Assembly (NCBI RefSeq): GCF_022811665.1
Contig: NZ_CP094529.1
Coordinates: 124,001-188,000 of the forward strand
Reading direction: 5' to 3'
DNA length: 64,000 bases
DNA from: Chryseobacterium oryzae
Lineage (GTDB): Bacteria > Bacteroidota > Bacteroidia > Flavobacteriales > Weeksellaceae
Below the pieces are notes generated by a model that saw nothing but the letters and a program-made list of their open reading frames with translations, had not been told where the DNA came from and made no database searches. A program made the translations under genes and the position numbers. Positions 51,587-60,001 of the stretch are shown here, one piece after another (the first letter of the stretch is position 1; each line of letters opens with the position of its first letter).

Positions 51587-52486
51587 TTATTTCCATTTAT
51601 TCCAACGAGAATCTGCATTTTTTGGAGAGAAAATAATCATTTGCTGCTTCAGTTCGTTCATGTTTACGCCACCATTATTGCCTGAATTGAAAATATTGAA
51701 AATTTCATCGGCTTTGGTATCCATAAACAGATTGAAGAAATAATTTTGCTGAAAAGTGTTTTCATATATTTTAAGCTGCAGCAAAGCATCAGCAATAATT
51801 TTCTTAGCCTGAGTCTGATCCTGATTGTATAAAGCGTCTAATCCTGCTCTGTGATAGGTGTACATTGTAGCCCGAAGCTGGCTCATATTAGGATTCAGTA
51901 TTTCTCCAATTAAAATAGATCTGCTTCTTGGTTCATTAATTTGGTTCCAGCCTTCATAACCTCTGTTCTGAGAGTTTTGGGCAATTTGCTGGGCTTTAGA
52001 AAACCATTGCGATCCGCTCATAGATTGGAAGCTGTCTGCATCGTACCCTAAAATAAGATATACATAAAAACTGATGACATCGATGAGGTTTCTGCCAGAA
52101 AATTGTCTTTCATTAAATATTAAATTTTCGTTTTCTGCGTATTCAAAACCGAATTTTGTGTCCTGAAGATTAAGCAGCGGCGACTCGTAAGAGGTGTTGT
52201 AAACTGGGCGAACTGCCTGTACAACGATAGATCCTTTATACTTGTTTCCGTCTCTTTCGCTGAGAACAATTGCGAAATTAGATTTTACTTTTTCAAAATT
52301 CTGAAGTTTTCTGCCTGTCCAGCTCGTATTATTAATGAAATCTCTTAAGCTTTTCTCTAATGATTTGTATGCCTGAGTGTTACTTCCGCCTAAAAGTTGA
52401 GAGTTTACCTGAACTGTAGCAAGGATTTCCTGGGAAAAACCAAAATTAAACAGGATCAGAAAAAAAAGTATGATTGTTTTTTTCAT
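51587..52486 (-). CDS. Exported DUF4835 family protein
   Basis: 299-aa periplasmic or outer-membrane-associated protein of unknown function. Signal peptide MKKTIILFFLILFNFGFS; core text includes EILATVQVNSQLLGGSNTQ, NTSWTGRKLQNFEKVKSNF, NLIDVISFYVYLILGYDADS and, near the end, MIIFSPKNADSRWNKWK. All are typical of DUF4835. Found next to coaBC and recN, as is usual in Flavobacteriia, although its role is unrelated or unknown. Confidence 0.87.
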   Translation of the reverse strand: MKKTIILFFLILFNFGFSQEILATVQVNSQLLGGSNTQAYKSLEKSLRDFINNTSWTGRKLQNFEKVKSNFAIVLSERDGNKYKGSIVVQAVRPVYNTSYESPLLNLQDTKFGFEYAENENLIFNERQFSGRNLIDVISFYVYLILGYDADSFQSMSGSQWFSKAQQIAQNSQNRGYEGWNQINEPRSRSILIGEILNPNMSQLRATMYTYHRAGLDALYNQDQTQAKKIIADALLQLKIYENTFQQNYFFNLFMDTKADEIFNIFNSGNNGGVNMNELKQQMIIFSPKNADSRWNKWK

Positions 52487-52523
52487 TTTTTTATTAAATA
52501 TTCAGAACGGAAATTTATAACAA

Positions 52524-53726
52524 TTATTTTAAAATTTGGGTTTCAATACAATCAAGTATATCTTTAGCAACCTCTTCTTTAGATTTCAGCACAAAATCAA
52601 ATACTTCTTTTTTTGAGAAAATTTTTATTTTGTTGGTGTCATTTTTAAAACCTGCTCCTTCATCGCGAAGAGAATTTAAAACAATGAGGTCTAAATTTTT
52701 CTTCTCTAGTTTAGCTTTTGCATTTTCTTCTTCATTTTGTGTTTCAAGGGCAAAACCTACGAGCGTCTGATGGGTTTTTTGCTCGCCCATCGCTTTTAGA
52801 ATATCCGGATTTTTGATGAGTTCTATGGTTAGGTTTTCATCATTTTTTTTAATTTTTTCAGGAGAAACTTCTTTTGGAGTATAATCTGCAACGGCAGCAC
52901 TTGCAATGGCAATATCGGTGTGACTGTAAAATTCAAAAACCTTATTGTACATTTCTTTTGCAGAGGTAATTCTATACAAATCAATATTTTGGTGGGTGGT
53001 TTTTAAAGATGAGGGTCCAGAAATAAGAATAACTTTGGCTCCTCTTTTTGCTGCTTCTTCTGCTAAAGAAAAACCCATTTTACCGGATGAATGATTTCCG
53101 ATAAATCTTACAGGATCTATAGCTTCGTAAGTAGGTCCAGCTGTAATTAATACGGTTTTCCCCAGTAAACTTTTTTTAAGATGAGATTCAAAAAAATCTT
53201 CTATTGTTTTTACAATGGTTTCTGGTTCTGCCATTCTTCCTTGTCCGTACAAACCGCTTGCAAGCTCTCCGCTTTCGGCAGGAATTACGATGTGTCCGAA
53301 ATCTTCTGCCATTTCCAGATTGTTTTTGGTGGAAGGATGTTGATACATATCCAAATCCATTGCGGGAGCAATAAAAACAGGGCATTTAGCAGACATATAA
53401 GTTGCAATAAGAAGATTGTCGCAAATACCGTGGATCATTTTTGCTAAAGTATTTGCGGTACATGGTGCAACCAGAATAATATCTGCCCAAAGTGCCATTT
53501 CTACATGGCTGTTCCATGTTCCGTTTTCGCTGTAAAAATCTGAATACACAGGTTTTTTGGAAAGGGTAGAAAGACTTAGTTTGGTTACAAAATTTTCTGC
53601 ATCAGGAGACATAATTACCTGTACTTCTGCATCTTTTTTGATAAGTTCTCTAATCAGAAAATGAATTTTATATGCTGCGATGCCGCCAGAAACTGCAATG
53701 AGAATTTTTTTTCCTGATATGCTCAT
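52524..53726 (-). CDS. coaBC: Bifunctional phosphopantothenoylcysteine decarboxylase / phosphopantothenate-cysteine ligase
   Basis: Two consecutive steps of coenzyme A synthesis. The N-terminal flavin decarboxylase domain has ILIAVSGGIAAYKIHFLI, NSHVEMALWADIILVAPCTANTLAKM and PAMDLDMYQHPST, with the catalytic His in the first part. The C-terminal synthetase domain starts at about residue 185 with VLITAGPTYEAIDPVRFIGN and SSGKMGFSLAEEAAKRGA, and has AAVADYTPK. 400 aa, the normal fused form. Confidence 0.95.
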   Translation of the reverse strand: MSISGKKILIAVSGGIAAYKIHFLIRELIKKDAEVQVIMSPDAENFVTKLSLSTLSKKPVYSDFYSENGTWNSHVEMALWADIILVAPCTANTLAKMIHGICDNLLIATYMSAKCPVFIAPAMDLDMYQHPSTKNNLEMAEDFGHIVIPAESGELASGLYGQGRMAEPETIVKTIEDFFESHLKKSLLGKTVLITAGPTYEAIDPVRFIGNHSSGKMGFSLAEEAAKRGAKVILISGPSSLKTTHQNIDLYRITSAKEMYNKVFEFYSHTDIAIASAAVADYTPKEVSPEKIKKNDENLTIELIKNPDILKAMGEQKTHQTLVGFALETQNEEENAKAKLEKKNLDLIVLNSLRDEGAGFKNDTNKIKIFSKKEVFDFVLKSKEEVAKDILDCIETQILK

Positions 53727-53787
53727 GAAAGAAATTTTTAAAGGACTAATTTACTTATTTTTTTTCACAAAGATTACTATAAACAGT

Positions 53788-53819
53788 AAAGGTCATAAAA
53801 GAACTCTTCTATGACCTTT
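53788..53819 (-). terminator. Hairpin between rpoZ and coaBC
   Basis: Perfect 10-bp arms AAAGGTCATA / TATGACCTTT with a 12-nt loop in the 115-bp gap after rpoZ. The following T run is weak, so partial termination or transcript processing is possible. Confidence 0.55.
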
Positions 53820-53841
53820 GCCTATAATATTAAAAAATTGA

Positions 53842-54168
53842 TTACTTCTGTCTGTCTTCAGTTTTTCTGAAGTAAACTTCACCATCTAACCATTCCTGAA
53901 TGGCAATAGAAGTAGGTTTAGGAAGTTTTTCGTAGTGTTTTGAAATTTCAATTTGCTCTCTGTTTTCAAAAACTTCTTCCAAAGTAGAGTTGTGTACCGC
54001 AAATTCGTCTAATTTATTGTGTAATTCAGTACGGATTTCTGCGTTAATCTGTTCTGCTCTTTTTCCCATGATAACAATAGCTTCATAGATTGAGTTTACT
54101 TTGTCTTCAATCTTATCTTTATCGTAAGTAATGGTGTTTACTTCTGCTTTTGTATCTTTTACGCTCAT
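53842..54168 (-). CDS. rpoZ: RNA polymerase omega subunit
   Basis: 108-aa omega-like protein. Family features are YDKDKIEDKVNSIYEAIVIM, GKRAEQINAEIRTEL with the conserved R-A-x-Q-I/L stretch, and a tail PTSIAIQEWLDGEVYFRK usual in Bacteroidota omega proteins. It assists core RNA polymerase assembly. It sits 42 bp downstream of bamD on the same strand, and upstream of coaBC, a familiar Bacteroidota order. Confidence 0.9.
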   Translation of the reverse strand: MSVKDTKAEVNTITYDKDKIEDKVNSIYEAIVIMGKRAEQINAEIRTELHNKLDEFAVHNSTLEEVFENREQIEISKHYEKLPKPTSIAIQEWLDGEVYFRKTEDRQK

Positions 54169-54210
54169 TTTGAGAAAATTAATTTAATTATAAGTTGGCA
54201 AATTTACGAA

Positions 54211-55206
54211 TTATCTTTGAATTCTGAAAGTCGCTGCAGGTGGTGGTGTATTTATCGCTGCACTGTCTCTCTGGATCTGCATTGCCTGCTTTTCGTGAGA
54301 GATTTGATCTTTAATCTGCTGTTCTGTTTTAGAGTCTTTCGCTTGTTTATCTGCTATTCTTTTCTGTTTGGCAGTAAGCAAAGCTATTCTTTCGTCATTT
54401 TGTTTTTTAACTATTACAAAATCTTTCTTTTCCTTTTCAAGCTTTTCTCTTAAGTCTGCAGCTGTTTTGGCGGCCTGAGAATTAGGAAGTTCCTTTTCTA
54501 CTTGTTTGGTGAAAGCTAAAGCATTATCTATACGTTCGTCTTTCAGCTCAAAGTTGGATCTCATTGCCAGAAAATAACGTGCATTCAGGATATAATCATA
54601 GATTTTTGGACGAAGCTTTGTACTTGGGAAATCTTCCAGAACATTTTCAAATGCAACGGATGTAGATTTGTAATCTCCCATTTTGTAGTATTGTTTAGCA
54701 TTTTCATAAGCTTTAAATTCCAGCTTATAAGAAAGCTCATCAATCATTGTATTGATGTTTTTTGATCTTTCGGAATTCGGATAATTGTTGATGAATTCCT
54801 GTAGCTCATTAATAGCCAATTCTGTGCTCGACTGATCCAGGTTATAGTCCATAGAGCCATTATAATAACACAAAGCAGACATGTAAGCTGCTTCTTCTTT
54901 GCGGCTGTCTTGCGGGAAACTTACAGAGAAGTTTTTAAACTGATTTCCTGCAAGTCTATAGTTTTTGTCGTAATAATTAGCGTATGCAGAATTGAAGACT
55001 ACATTCGGCGCATCATCTGTACCGGCAACCAGATTAGGAAGTCTATCGTATAATGCTAAAGCATTTTTCCATTTCTTTTTAGCAAAATTTTCGTTAGCAG
55101 TTTTCAGAATAAAATTTTTATCTGCACTTCTCAGAGCTTTTTCCTGCTGACTTTTACATGCTGCCAAAACAGCAACGGCGAAAATACCTAAAATATATTT
55201 TTTCAT
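54211..55206 (-). CDS. bamD: Outer membrane assembly lipoprotein BamD, with C-terminal extension
   Basis: TPR lipoprotein of the BAM complex that inserts beta-barrel proteins. Signal and lipobox MKKYILGIFAVAVLAAC with lipidated Cys17; then TPR-like helices (NFAKKKWKNALALYDRLPNL, YYDKNYRLAGNQFKNFSVSF, YYKMGDYKSTSVAFENVLED). After about residue 250 there is a charged coiled-coil-like tail (EKKDFVIVKKQNDERIALL ... KQAKDSKTEQQIKDQ) and a Pro-rich end (NTPPPAATFRIQR). The start at 55206 is chosen two codons after the first possible Met because the lipoprotein signal begins MKKY. The extension is longer than in BamD of Proteobacteria. Confidence 0.92.
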   Translation of the reverse strand: MKKYILGIFAVAVLAACKSQQEKALRSADKNFILKTANENFAKKKWKNALALYDRLPNLVAGTDDAPNVVFNSAYANYYDKNYRLAGNQFKNFSVSFPQDSRKEEAAYMSALCYYNGSMDYNLDQSSTELAINELQEFINNYPNSERSKNINTMIDELSYKLEFKAYENAKQYYKMGDYKSTSVAFENVLEDFPSTKLRPKIYDYILNARYFLAMRSNFELKDERIDNALAFTKQVEKELPNSQAAKTAADLREKLEKEKKDFVIVKKQNDERIALLTAKQKRIADKQAKDSKTEQQIKDQISHEKQAMQIQRDSAAINTPPPAATFRIQR

Positions 55207-55248
55207 ATACATTGTAACAGTTCACGGGTTTACCGTACTATCAATTTG

Positions 55249-55256
55249 CAAAAATA
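55249..55256 (-). promoter_or_regulatory. -7 box of the bamD block promoter
   Basis: Reverse-strand TATTTTTG, exact TAnnTTTG match, about 40 nt before the bamD ATG. Confidence 0.5.
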
Positions 55257-55327
55257 TAACTTTTTTGCTAAAAGATTTTTTTTTATGATTTTTTAACGTT
55301 AAAGGAAAGCAAAAGTGATAATTTTTC

Positions 55328-55957
55328 CTATTCTGAAGCGTATCCCAAAACGGCAAAAACACTCATCAGTAAATTCATTTTTACTTTTTTCTCAGCTTCT
55401 TTTTGGTAGGTTTCTGCGTTTTTATGAGGAACATACATTTCGTAAAAACTTTTATTCCGAATTACAAAAAGAGTAGAACCAATAATGGTGGTGAGAAGAT
55501 CTTCAGGTTTTGGTGTAAAAGTGAAAACACCTGTAACGACTCCTTTTTTTATAACTTCATCCAGTTTTCTTACAAAAAGCTGGTAAAATTCCATCAATTC
55601 ATCTCTTAAACTTTCGGTGTGCCGAAGTTCTTGGGTTACAAAACCATGAAAGTAATTGTATTTAAAAAGCTGATTTACAATGTACTTTATAATTTCCTTC
55701 ATCTGCATTTCCGGCTTTCCGTTCTTTATTGTATCTGTAAATTCAGAAAAGTTTTCTCTGGTCTTTAGCACACGATATTGGTAAAGCGAAGACATCATTT
55801 TTTCTTTGGAACCGAAGTAATAAGAAATCATGGCTACATTAATATTGGCTTTTGAGGAAATATCTCTTACCGAAGTGCCTTCATATCCTTTTTGGGCAAT
55901 AAGCTCTTCGGCAACATCCAGAATGTGCATCTGTTTATCCGTAAATTTTTTAGCCAT
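55328..55957 (-). CDS. TetR/AcrR family transcriptional regulator
   Basis: 209-aa repressor-type protein with an N-terminal helix-turn-helix: ILDVAEELIAQKGYEGTSVRDISSK... followed by INVAMISYYFGSKEKMMSSL, the standard TetR DNA-binding unit. The C-terminal ligand and dimer region (about 60-205) is not matched to a known inducer class. The adjacent genes are a TatD-like nuclease (divergent) and bamD, so no obvious target is near. Confidence 0.9.
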   Translation of the reverse strand: MAKKFTDKQMHILDVAEELIAQKGYEGTSVRDISSKANINVAMISYYFGSKEKMMSSLYQYRVLKTRENFSEFTDTIKNGKPEMQMKEIIKYIVNQLFKYNYFHGFVTQELRHTESLRDELMEFYQLFVRKLDEVIKKGVVTGVFTFTPKPEDLLTTIIGSTLFVIRNKSFYEMYVPHKNAETYQKEAEKKVKMNLLMSVFAVLGYASE

Positions 55958-56138
55958 ATCAGTTTTTAGTAAAAATAAGTATTTTTAATTTGATGCAAAA
56001 TGTTTGTTTGATGATTTTTTGCGATTCTTAAATAGAATTATCTGTTTTGTTTAGTTTTTGAATGGTTTAAAGGTTTTTAAAATTATATAGTGAAAATCTC
56101 TCTTCGTATTCTTTAATGATTATCTTTTTCAAAATTTG

Positions 56139-56146
56139 TATTTTTG
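56139..56146 (+). promoter_or_regulatory. -7 box touching the TatD-like gene start
   Basis: TATTTTTG, exact TAnnTTTG match, ends 3 nt before the ATG at 56150. The expected transcription start falls on or beside the start codon, which implies leaderless translation. Confidence 0.5.
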
Positions 56147-56149
56147 GTT

Positions 56150-56776
56150 ATGGAATTTTTTGATTTTCATCATCATAAAAAACAGGTAGCTTATGGAATT
56201 TATAATATAGATATAGAAACCAGTGCACCCGATTTTTTGTATTCTGCAGGAATTCATCCTAAAGATATTGACGAGGAAAATATAGAAAATCAGTTTAAAT
56301 GGTTACAGTCCGTAATTTCTGAAAACTGTTTTGCGATAGGAGAGTGCGGTTTAGATTCTACAGTTCTATCAAGCATGAAACTTCAGGAGGATGTTTTTTT
56401 AAGACAGATTCAAATGGCAAATGATTTTAATAAACCAATTATTATCCATTGTGTGAGAAAGTTTTATGAAATTATTTCTTTTAGAAAATTTTCTCAACAG
56501 CCAATGATTATCCATGGTTTTAATAAAAAAGAAAAGGTAGCCGAAGATTTGCTAAAGAATAATTTTTATTTAAGTTTTGGAAAAGCTGTACTGTATAATT
56601 TATCTTTGCAGAATACGGTGAAAAAAATTCCTTTAGATAAATTTTTTTTAGAAACGGATAACGATAATTTTAATATCGCAGACTTATACCTCAAGGTTTC
56701 TGAACTTAAAGGGATTTCTTTGGAAAAACTTCATTCGCAGATTTTAGAAAATTTAGATACGTTAAAAAATGGATAA
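56150..56776 (+). CDS. TatD family metal-dependent hydrolase
   Basis: Amidohydrolase-superfamily protein, probably a DNase-like enzyme. Metal-site pieces: MEFFDFHHHKKQ at the start, SAGIHPKDID, AIGECGLD with the bridging Glu, PIIIHCVRKF, MIIHGF, and FFLETDND with the final Asp. 208 aa, shorter than E. coli TatD (about 260). A gene of this kind often precedes tcdA in Bacteroidota; here it overlaps tcdA by 8 bp. Substrate unproven. Confidence 0.86.
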   Translation: MEFFDFHHHKKQVAYGIYNIDIETSAPDFLYSAGIHPKDIDEENIENQFKWLQSVISENCFAIGECGLDSTVLSSMKLQEDVFLRQIQMANDFNKPIIIHCVRKFYEIISFRKFSQQPMIIHGFNKKEKVAEDLLKNNFYLSFGKAVLYNLSLQNTVKKIPLDKFFLETDNDNFNIADLYLKVSELKGISLEKLHSQILENLDTLKNG

Positions 56777-57494
56777 ATATTGGCTGGAAAGAACAGAACT
56801 GCTCATTAAAGAAGAAGGTTTGCAAAAACTGAACAGTGCTTCTGTTCTGGTAGTAGGATTAGGAGGTGTTGGTTCTTTCGCAGCAGAATTTTTGGCTAGA
56901 GCTGGAGTAGGAAATATGACGATTGTAGATGGTGACACGGTAGATACTACCAATATCAATAGGCAATTGCCGGCTTTACATTCTACGGTAGGAAAAAATA
57001 AAGTAGATGTTGTGGCAGAAAGACTTTTGGATATCAATCCTGCCCTGAATTTAATTAAAATAAATGAGTTTCTGAATCCCGAAAGAATGGATGAAATTCT
57101 CGATAGCGGAAATTTTAACTATATTTTGGATTGTATTGATAGTGTTACCCCAAAACTTACTTTAATAAAATCTGCTAAAAGAAGAAGAATAAAACTCATC
57201 AGTTCTATGGGAGCTGGAGGTAAAACAGACCCGTCTAAAGTCATGGTAAGGGATATCAGTAAAACTCAAAACTGCTATCTTGCGAGACAGATAAGGAAAA
57301 GATTACGAAAGGAAAAGATAAATAAAGGATTCAAGTGTGTTTTTTCTAATGAACTTCAGAAAGATGACAGTTTAAAAATGACCGATGGAACTAATTATAA
57401 AAGGTCTTTTTATGGAACCATAAGTTACATTCCTGCAATTTTTGGGTTGTATGCCGCTGCGGAAGTAATTAATTATTTAGTGAATAAAAATTAA
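56769..57494 (+). CDS. tcdA: tRNA threonylcarbamoyladenosine dehydratase
   Basis: E1-like (ThiF/MoeB) enzyme that uses ATP to cyclise t6A37 of tRNA to ct6A. It contains the nucleotide-binding VLVVGLGGVGSFAAEFLARAG, the motif DGDTVDTTNINRQLPALHST, DCIDSVTPKLTLI and RISSMGAGG-like text (LISSMGAGGKTDPSKV). 241 aa, the normal length for TcdA rather than ThiF. Overlaps the TatD-like gene and touches rnpA, so the three are probably one transcript. Confidence 0.93.
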   Translation: MDKYWLERTELLIKEEGLQKLNSASVLVVGLGGVGSFAAEFLARAGVGNMTIVDGDTVDTTNINRQLPALHSTVGKNKVDVVAERLLDINPALNLIKINEFLNPERMDEILDSGNFNYILDCIDSVTPKLTLIKSAKRRRIKLISSMGAGGKTDPSKVMVRDISKTQNCYLARQIRKRLRKEKINKGFKCVFSNELQKDDSLKMTDGTNYKRSFYGTISYIPAIFGLYAAAEVINYLVNKN

Positions 57495-57883
57495 TGTCAG
57501 ACTACAAATACCCGAAAGCCGAAAAGCTGAAGAAAAAAGCAGAAATAGATATTCTTTTTGCCAAAGGAAAATGGAAAACTTCTGGAAACCTCAGGGCGAT
57601 TATTCTTAAAAATCATCCAAATTTGCCAATGGAAGGGGTGAAGTTTGGTGTTTCGGTTTCAAAAAGATATTTTAAAAAGGCAGTTCACAGGAATCGAATT
57701 AAAAGACTTTTGAGAGAATGTTATCGCCTGAACAAAACCCTTTTTAGAAAAAGTTTCGGAGAGAAAACTATTGCCATGCTCTTTTGGATTTCAAAAGATA
57801 TACCGCAAAAATTTCAGGATGTTGAGGCTGAGTTTATTCAGCTTTGCGAATCTCAGACCCCCCCAAAAAAACTAAATTTTTAA
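57494..57883 (+). CDS. rnpA: Ribonuclease P protein component
   Basis: Protein subunit of RNase P, which trims the 5' ends of tRNA precursors. KKKAEIDILFAKGKWKTSGN is followed by the RnpA signature VKFGVSVSKRYFKKAVHRNR and IKRLLRECYRLNK, including the basic RNR motif. 129 aa, typical. The ATG shares its A with the tcdA stop (TAATG). The usual partner rpmH is not adjacent. Near the stop the coding strand has seven C followed by seven A, encoding PPKK. Confidence 0.94.
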   Translation: MSDYKYPKAEKLKKKAEIDILFAKGKWKTSGNLRAIILKNHPNLPMEGVKFGVSVSKRYFKKAVHRNRIKRLLRECYRLNKTLFRKSFGEKTIAMLFWISKDIPQKFQDVEAEFIQLCESQTPPKKLNF

Positions 57884-57893
57884 AGAAAATGAC

Positions 57894-57919
57894 TGCACTC
57901 TTTGGGGTGCAATTTTTTT
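57894..57919 (+). terminator. Terminator of the tatD-like-tcdA-rnpA unit
   Basis: 7-bp stem TGCACTC / GGGTGCA (one G-U pair) with a TTTG loop and a T run. Confidence 0.82.
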
Positions 57920-57968
57920 ATCTCTCCAATCATATAAATTTTTGTAGCTTTAGTTAAATATTACACGA

Positions 57969-58568
57969 ATGGATACTTTAAATCAGATTCCTTATTTTGA
58001 TTTTCTACTTAGTGCTTTTTTAGGAATCGGACTTTCGGCTGCAACGGGATTTCGGGTTTTTCTCCCGATGTTTTTGGTAAGTCTTGCGTCTTATTTTCAT
58101 TGGATTCCTTCTCTTAATACTTTTGAATGGCTTTCAACACTTCCTGCTCTTATTACTACAGGAATTACGACTTTAGTTGAGATTTTAGCATATTATATAC
58201 CCGTTGTGGATAATTTTTTAGATACCATTGCGGTTCCAATGGCAAGTGTGGCAGGCTCTGTGCTTTTTGCGAGTCAGTTTGCAGGTTTGGGTACTGTTCC
58301 TCAATGGGGATTGGCGATTATTGCGGGAGGAGGAACAGCGGCAACCATCAGCTCTGGTTTTGCAGGAATACGGGCTGTTTCTACCACAACAACCGCAGGT
58401 GTGGGAAATAATATTGTAGGAAGTTCGGAAACTGCCGGAGCAGGAATTATGACTGTATTGGCAATGGTAATTCCTGTAATTGCGGCATTAATTGCTATTT
58501 TTTGTGTTGTACTGGTTGTTTTTTTCGGAAGAAAAGCGTGGAAAAAATTATTAAGCAAACAAAACTGA
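57969..58568 (+). CDS. DUF4126 family membrane protein
   Basis: 199-aa inner-membrane protein with about five helices. Family hallmarks are LSAFLGIGLSAATGFRVFLP, FEWLSTLPALITTGITTL, and a Gly/Ala/Thr-rich middle (AGGGTAATISSGFAGIRAVS, STTTAGVGNNIVGSSETAG). The C-terminal helix is VIPVIAALIAIFCVVLVVFF. Function not established. It is convergent with the nitrilase-like gene, 7 bp apart, with no terminator visible between them. Confidence 0.87.
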   Translation: MDTLNQIPYFDFLLSAFLGIGLSAATGFRVFLPMFLVSLASYFHWIPSLNTFEWLSTLPALITTGITTLVEILAYYIPVVDNFLDTIAVPMASVAGSVLFASQFAGLGTVPQWGLAIIAGGGTAATISSGFAGIRAVSTTTTAGVGNNIVGSSETAGAGIMTVLAMVIPVIAALIAIFCVVLVVFFGRKAWKKLLSKQN

Positions 58569-58575
58569 AATGAAC

Positions 58576-59328
58576 TTATAGTTGAATTGTAAAATCATCT
58601 CTGTCGTTCAAAAACTGAAAATGGCTTCTGAAATTTTCTAGTTCAGTTATATTTAATTCAGCTGAAATTAAATTATCTTTTTTGTCGGAAACTTCTCTGC
58701 CATCTGCAAAAAAGCAATGAGAACTTTCTTGGTAGAAAAGATTATTTCCATCTGTGCCGGTTCTGTTTAATCCAAATACATAAGATAAGTTTTCTATAGC
58801 TCTGGCTTTTAGCAAATGTTCCCATGCGGCAACTCTTTTTTCCGGCCAGTTGGCAACGTATAAAATGGCATCGTAATCGTTATTGTTTCGGGAAAAAACC
58901 GGAAAACGAAGATCATAGCAAACTTGTAGTAAAAACCTGAAGCCGCCATATTCTACAATAACTCTTTCTTTACCGGGAGTATAAACTTTGTCTTCACCCG
59001 AAAAAGAAAAAAGGTGTCTTTTGTCATAAAAGATAACATCAGAATTCGGTTTCACAAAATACATTCTGTTATAAAAATTTCCTTCATGCTCAATAGAAGC
59101 ACTACCACAAAAAGCTGCATTTTTTTCTTTGGATATTTTCTTTAAAAATTCTAAAGATTCTTCATTTCTGTCGGATATTTCGTCTGCATCCATACAAAAC
59201 CCGGTAGAAAACATTTCTGGAAGAAGAAATAAATCTGCACTTTCGTTGTTCAGTATTTCAGAAATTTTTTCAAAATTCTGCTTTTTATCTTTCCAAATGA
59301 TATCTAAATTGATTCCGGTAATTCTCAT
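58576..59328 (-). CDS. Carbon-nitrogen hydrolase, omega-amidase (YafV/NIT2)-like
   Basis: Cytosolic nitrilase-superfamily amidase, probably acting on alpha-ketoglutaramate or a similar omega-amide in metabolite repair. The Glu-Lys-Cys triad is visible: DLFLLPEMFSTGF, YDKRHLFSFSGED, and LLQVCYDLRFPVFS. Text YVANWPEKRVAAWEHLLKAR and GLNRTGTDGNNLFY also match the YafV type. 250 aa from ATG 59328, the family start; the frame runs 14 codons further upstream without matching the family. Confidence 0.88.
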   Translation of the reverse strand: MRITGINLDIIWKDKKQNFEKISEILNNESADLFLLPEMFSTGFCMDADEISDRNEESLEFLKKISKEKNAAFCGSASIEHEGNFYNRMYFVKPNSDVIFYDKRHLFSFSGEDKVYTPGKERVIVEYGGFRFLLQVCYDLRFPVFSRNNNDYDAILYVANWPEKRVAAWEHLLKARAIENLSYVFGLNRTGTDGNNLFYQESSHCFFADGREVSDKKDNLISAELNITELENFRSHFQFLNDRDDFTIQL

Positions 59329-59461
59329 GCGGCGATTTTTTCTTAAATGTATTAAATTTGAATCATTCAAATGAAACCTATTTTCAGTATAAAAGTAAGA
59401 TTTTAAATTGATTTCGGTTTTATTTTTGATGCAGATATTTTTTAATATAAATTTGAAGAGT

Positions 59462-59899
59462 ATGAAGAAAATTGTTTTAATGATGCTGTTTTTTGCCGGA
59501 ATCGCAACTAATGCTCAGGCATATACCGGAAAGGGAGATCATAAAGTAAATGCAGGGCTTAACGCTTGGGGGTACGGAACCGGTATTGCCGCAACGTATG
59601 ATTATGGTCTCAACAAACTTATTTCCGTTGGAGCCGGGGGAAATATTTATTTTGATAATTATAGAGATAATAATAAAGACAATAGAGTTTTTGTTTTCGG
59701 GCGTGTAAATTTTCATCTTAGAGAAACGTTAGATTTGCCTCAGCAATTAGATATTTATCCCGGTGTGGATTTGGGTGTTTTAGGAAGAGATTTTGGTATC
59801 GGAGCTCATATCGGAGCAAGATACTTTTTCACAGATAGTATTGGTGTTTTTGCCGAAGTCGGTAATAACGGCAGTCTTGGGGTTTCATTTAATTTCTAA
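59462..59899 (+). CDS. Small exported outer-membrane beta-barrel-like protein
   Basis: 145-aa protein with a signal peptide (MKKIVLMMLFFAGIATNAQA) and alternating amphipathic strands ending in aromatic residues: HKVNAGLNAWGYGTGIAATY, KLISVGAGGNIYF, NRVFVFGRVNFHL, GIGAHIGARYFF, and a final SLGVSFNF with C-terminal Phe, as needed for BAM-dependent barrel insertion. It resembles small Bacteroidota barrels such as DUF6646, a tentative recollection. Function unknown. The ATG at 59462 is used since the upstream part of the frame is not signal-like. Confidence 0.75.
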   Translation: MKKIVLMMLFFAGIATNAQAYTGKGDHKVNAGLNAWGYGTGIAATYDYGLNKLISVGAGGNIYFDNYRDNNKDNRVFVFGRVNFHLRETLDLPQQLDIYPGVDLGVLGRDFGIGAHIGARYFFTDSIGVFAEVGNNGSLGVSFNF

Positions 59900-59917
59900 A
59901 TACATAAAACATCTGAC

Positions 59918-59947
59918 AAAGCTTCTCATTATGAGGAGCTTTTTTAT
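59918..59947 (+). terminator. Terminator between the small barrel gene and rseP
   Basis: 11-bp arms AAAGCTTCTCA / TGAGGAGCTTT (one mismatch) with a TTA loop, followed by TTTT. Confidence 0.85.
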
Positions 59948-59977
59948 TTGGCATCCTATTGATAATTCTTACCTTTG
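59947..59977 (+). promoter_or_regulatory. Promoter of rseP
   Basis: TTTG at 59947-59950, 19-nt spacer, TACCTTTG at 59970-59977: both boxes and spacing fit the Bacteroidota consensus; 24 nt before the ATG. Confidence 0.65.
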
Positions 59978-60001
59978 CAAATTAAAATTTAAAAATAATT
60001 A

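Noticed and set aside
55328..57883. TetR, TatD-like nuclease and ThiF-like E1 enzyme considered as a defence cluster
   Set aside because: The E1-like gene matches TcdA, TatD-tcdA adjacency is familiar in Bacteroidota, and rnpA follows directly; no effector or sensor gene is present.
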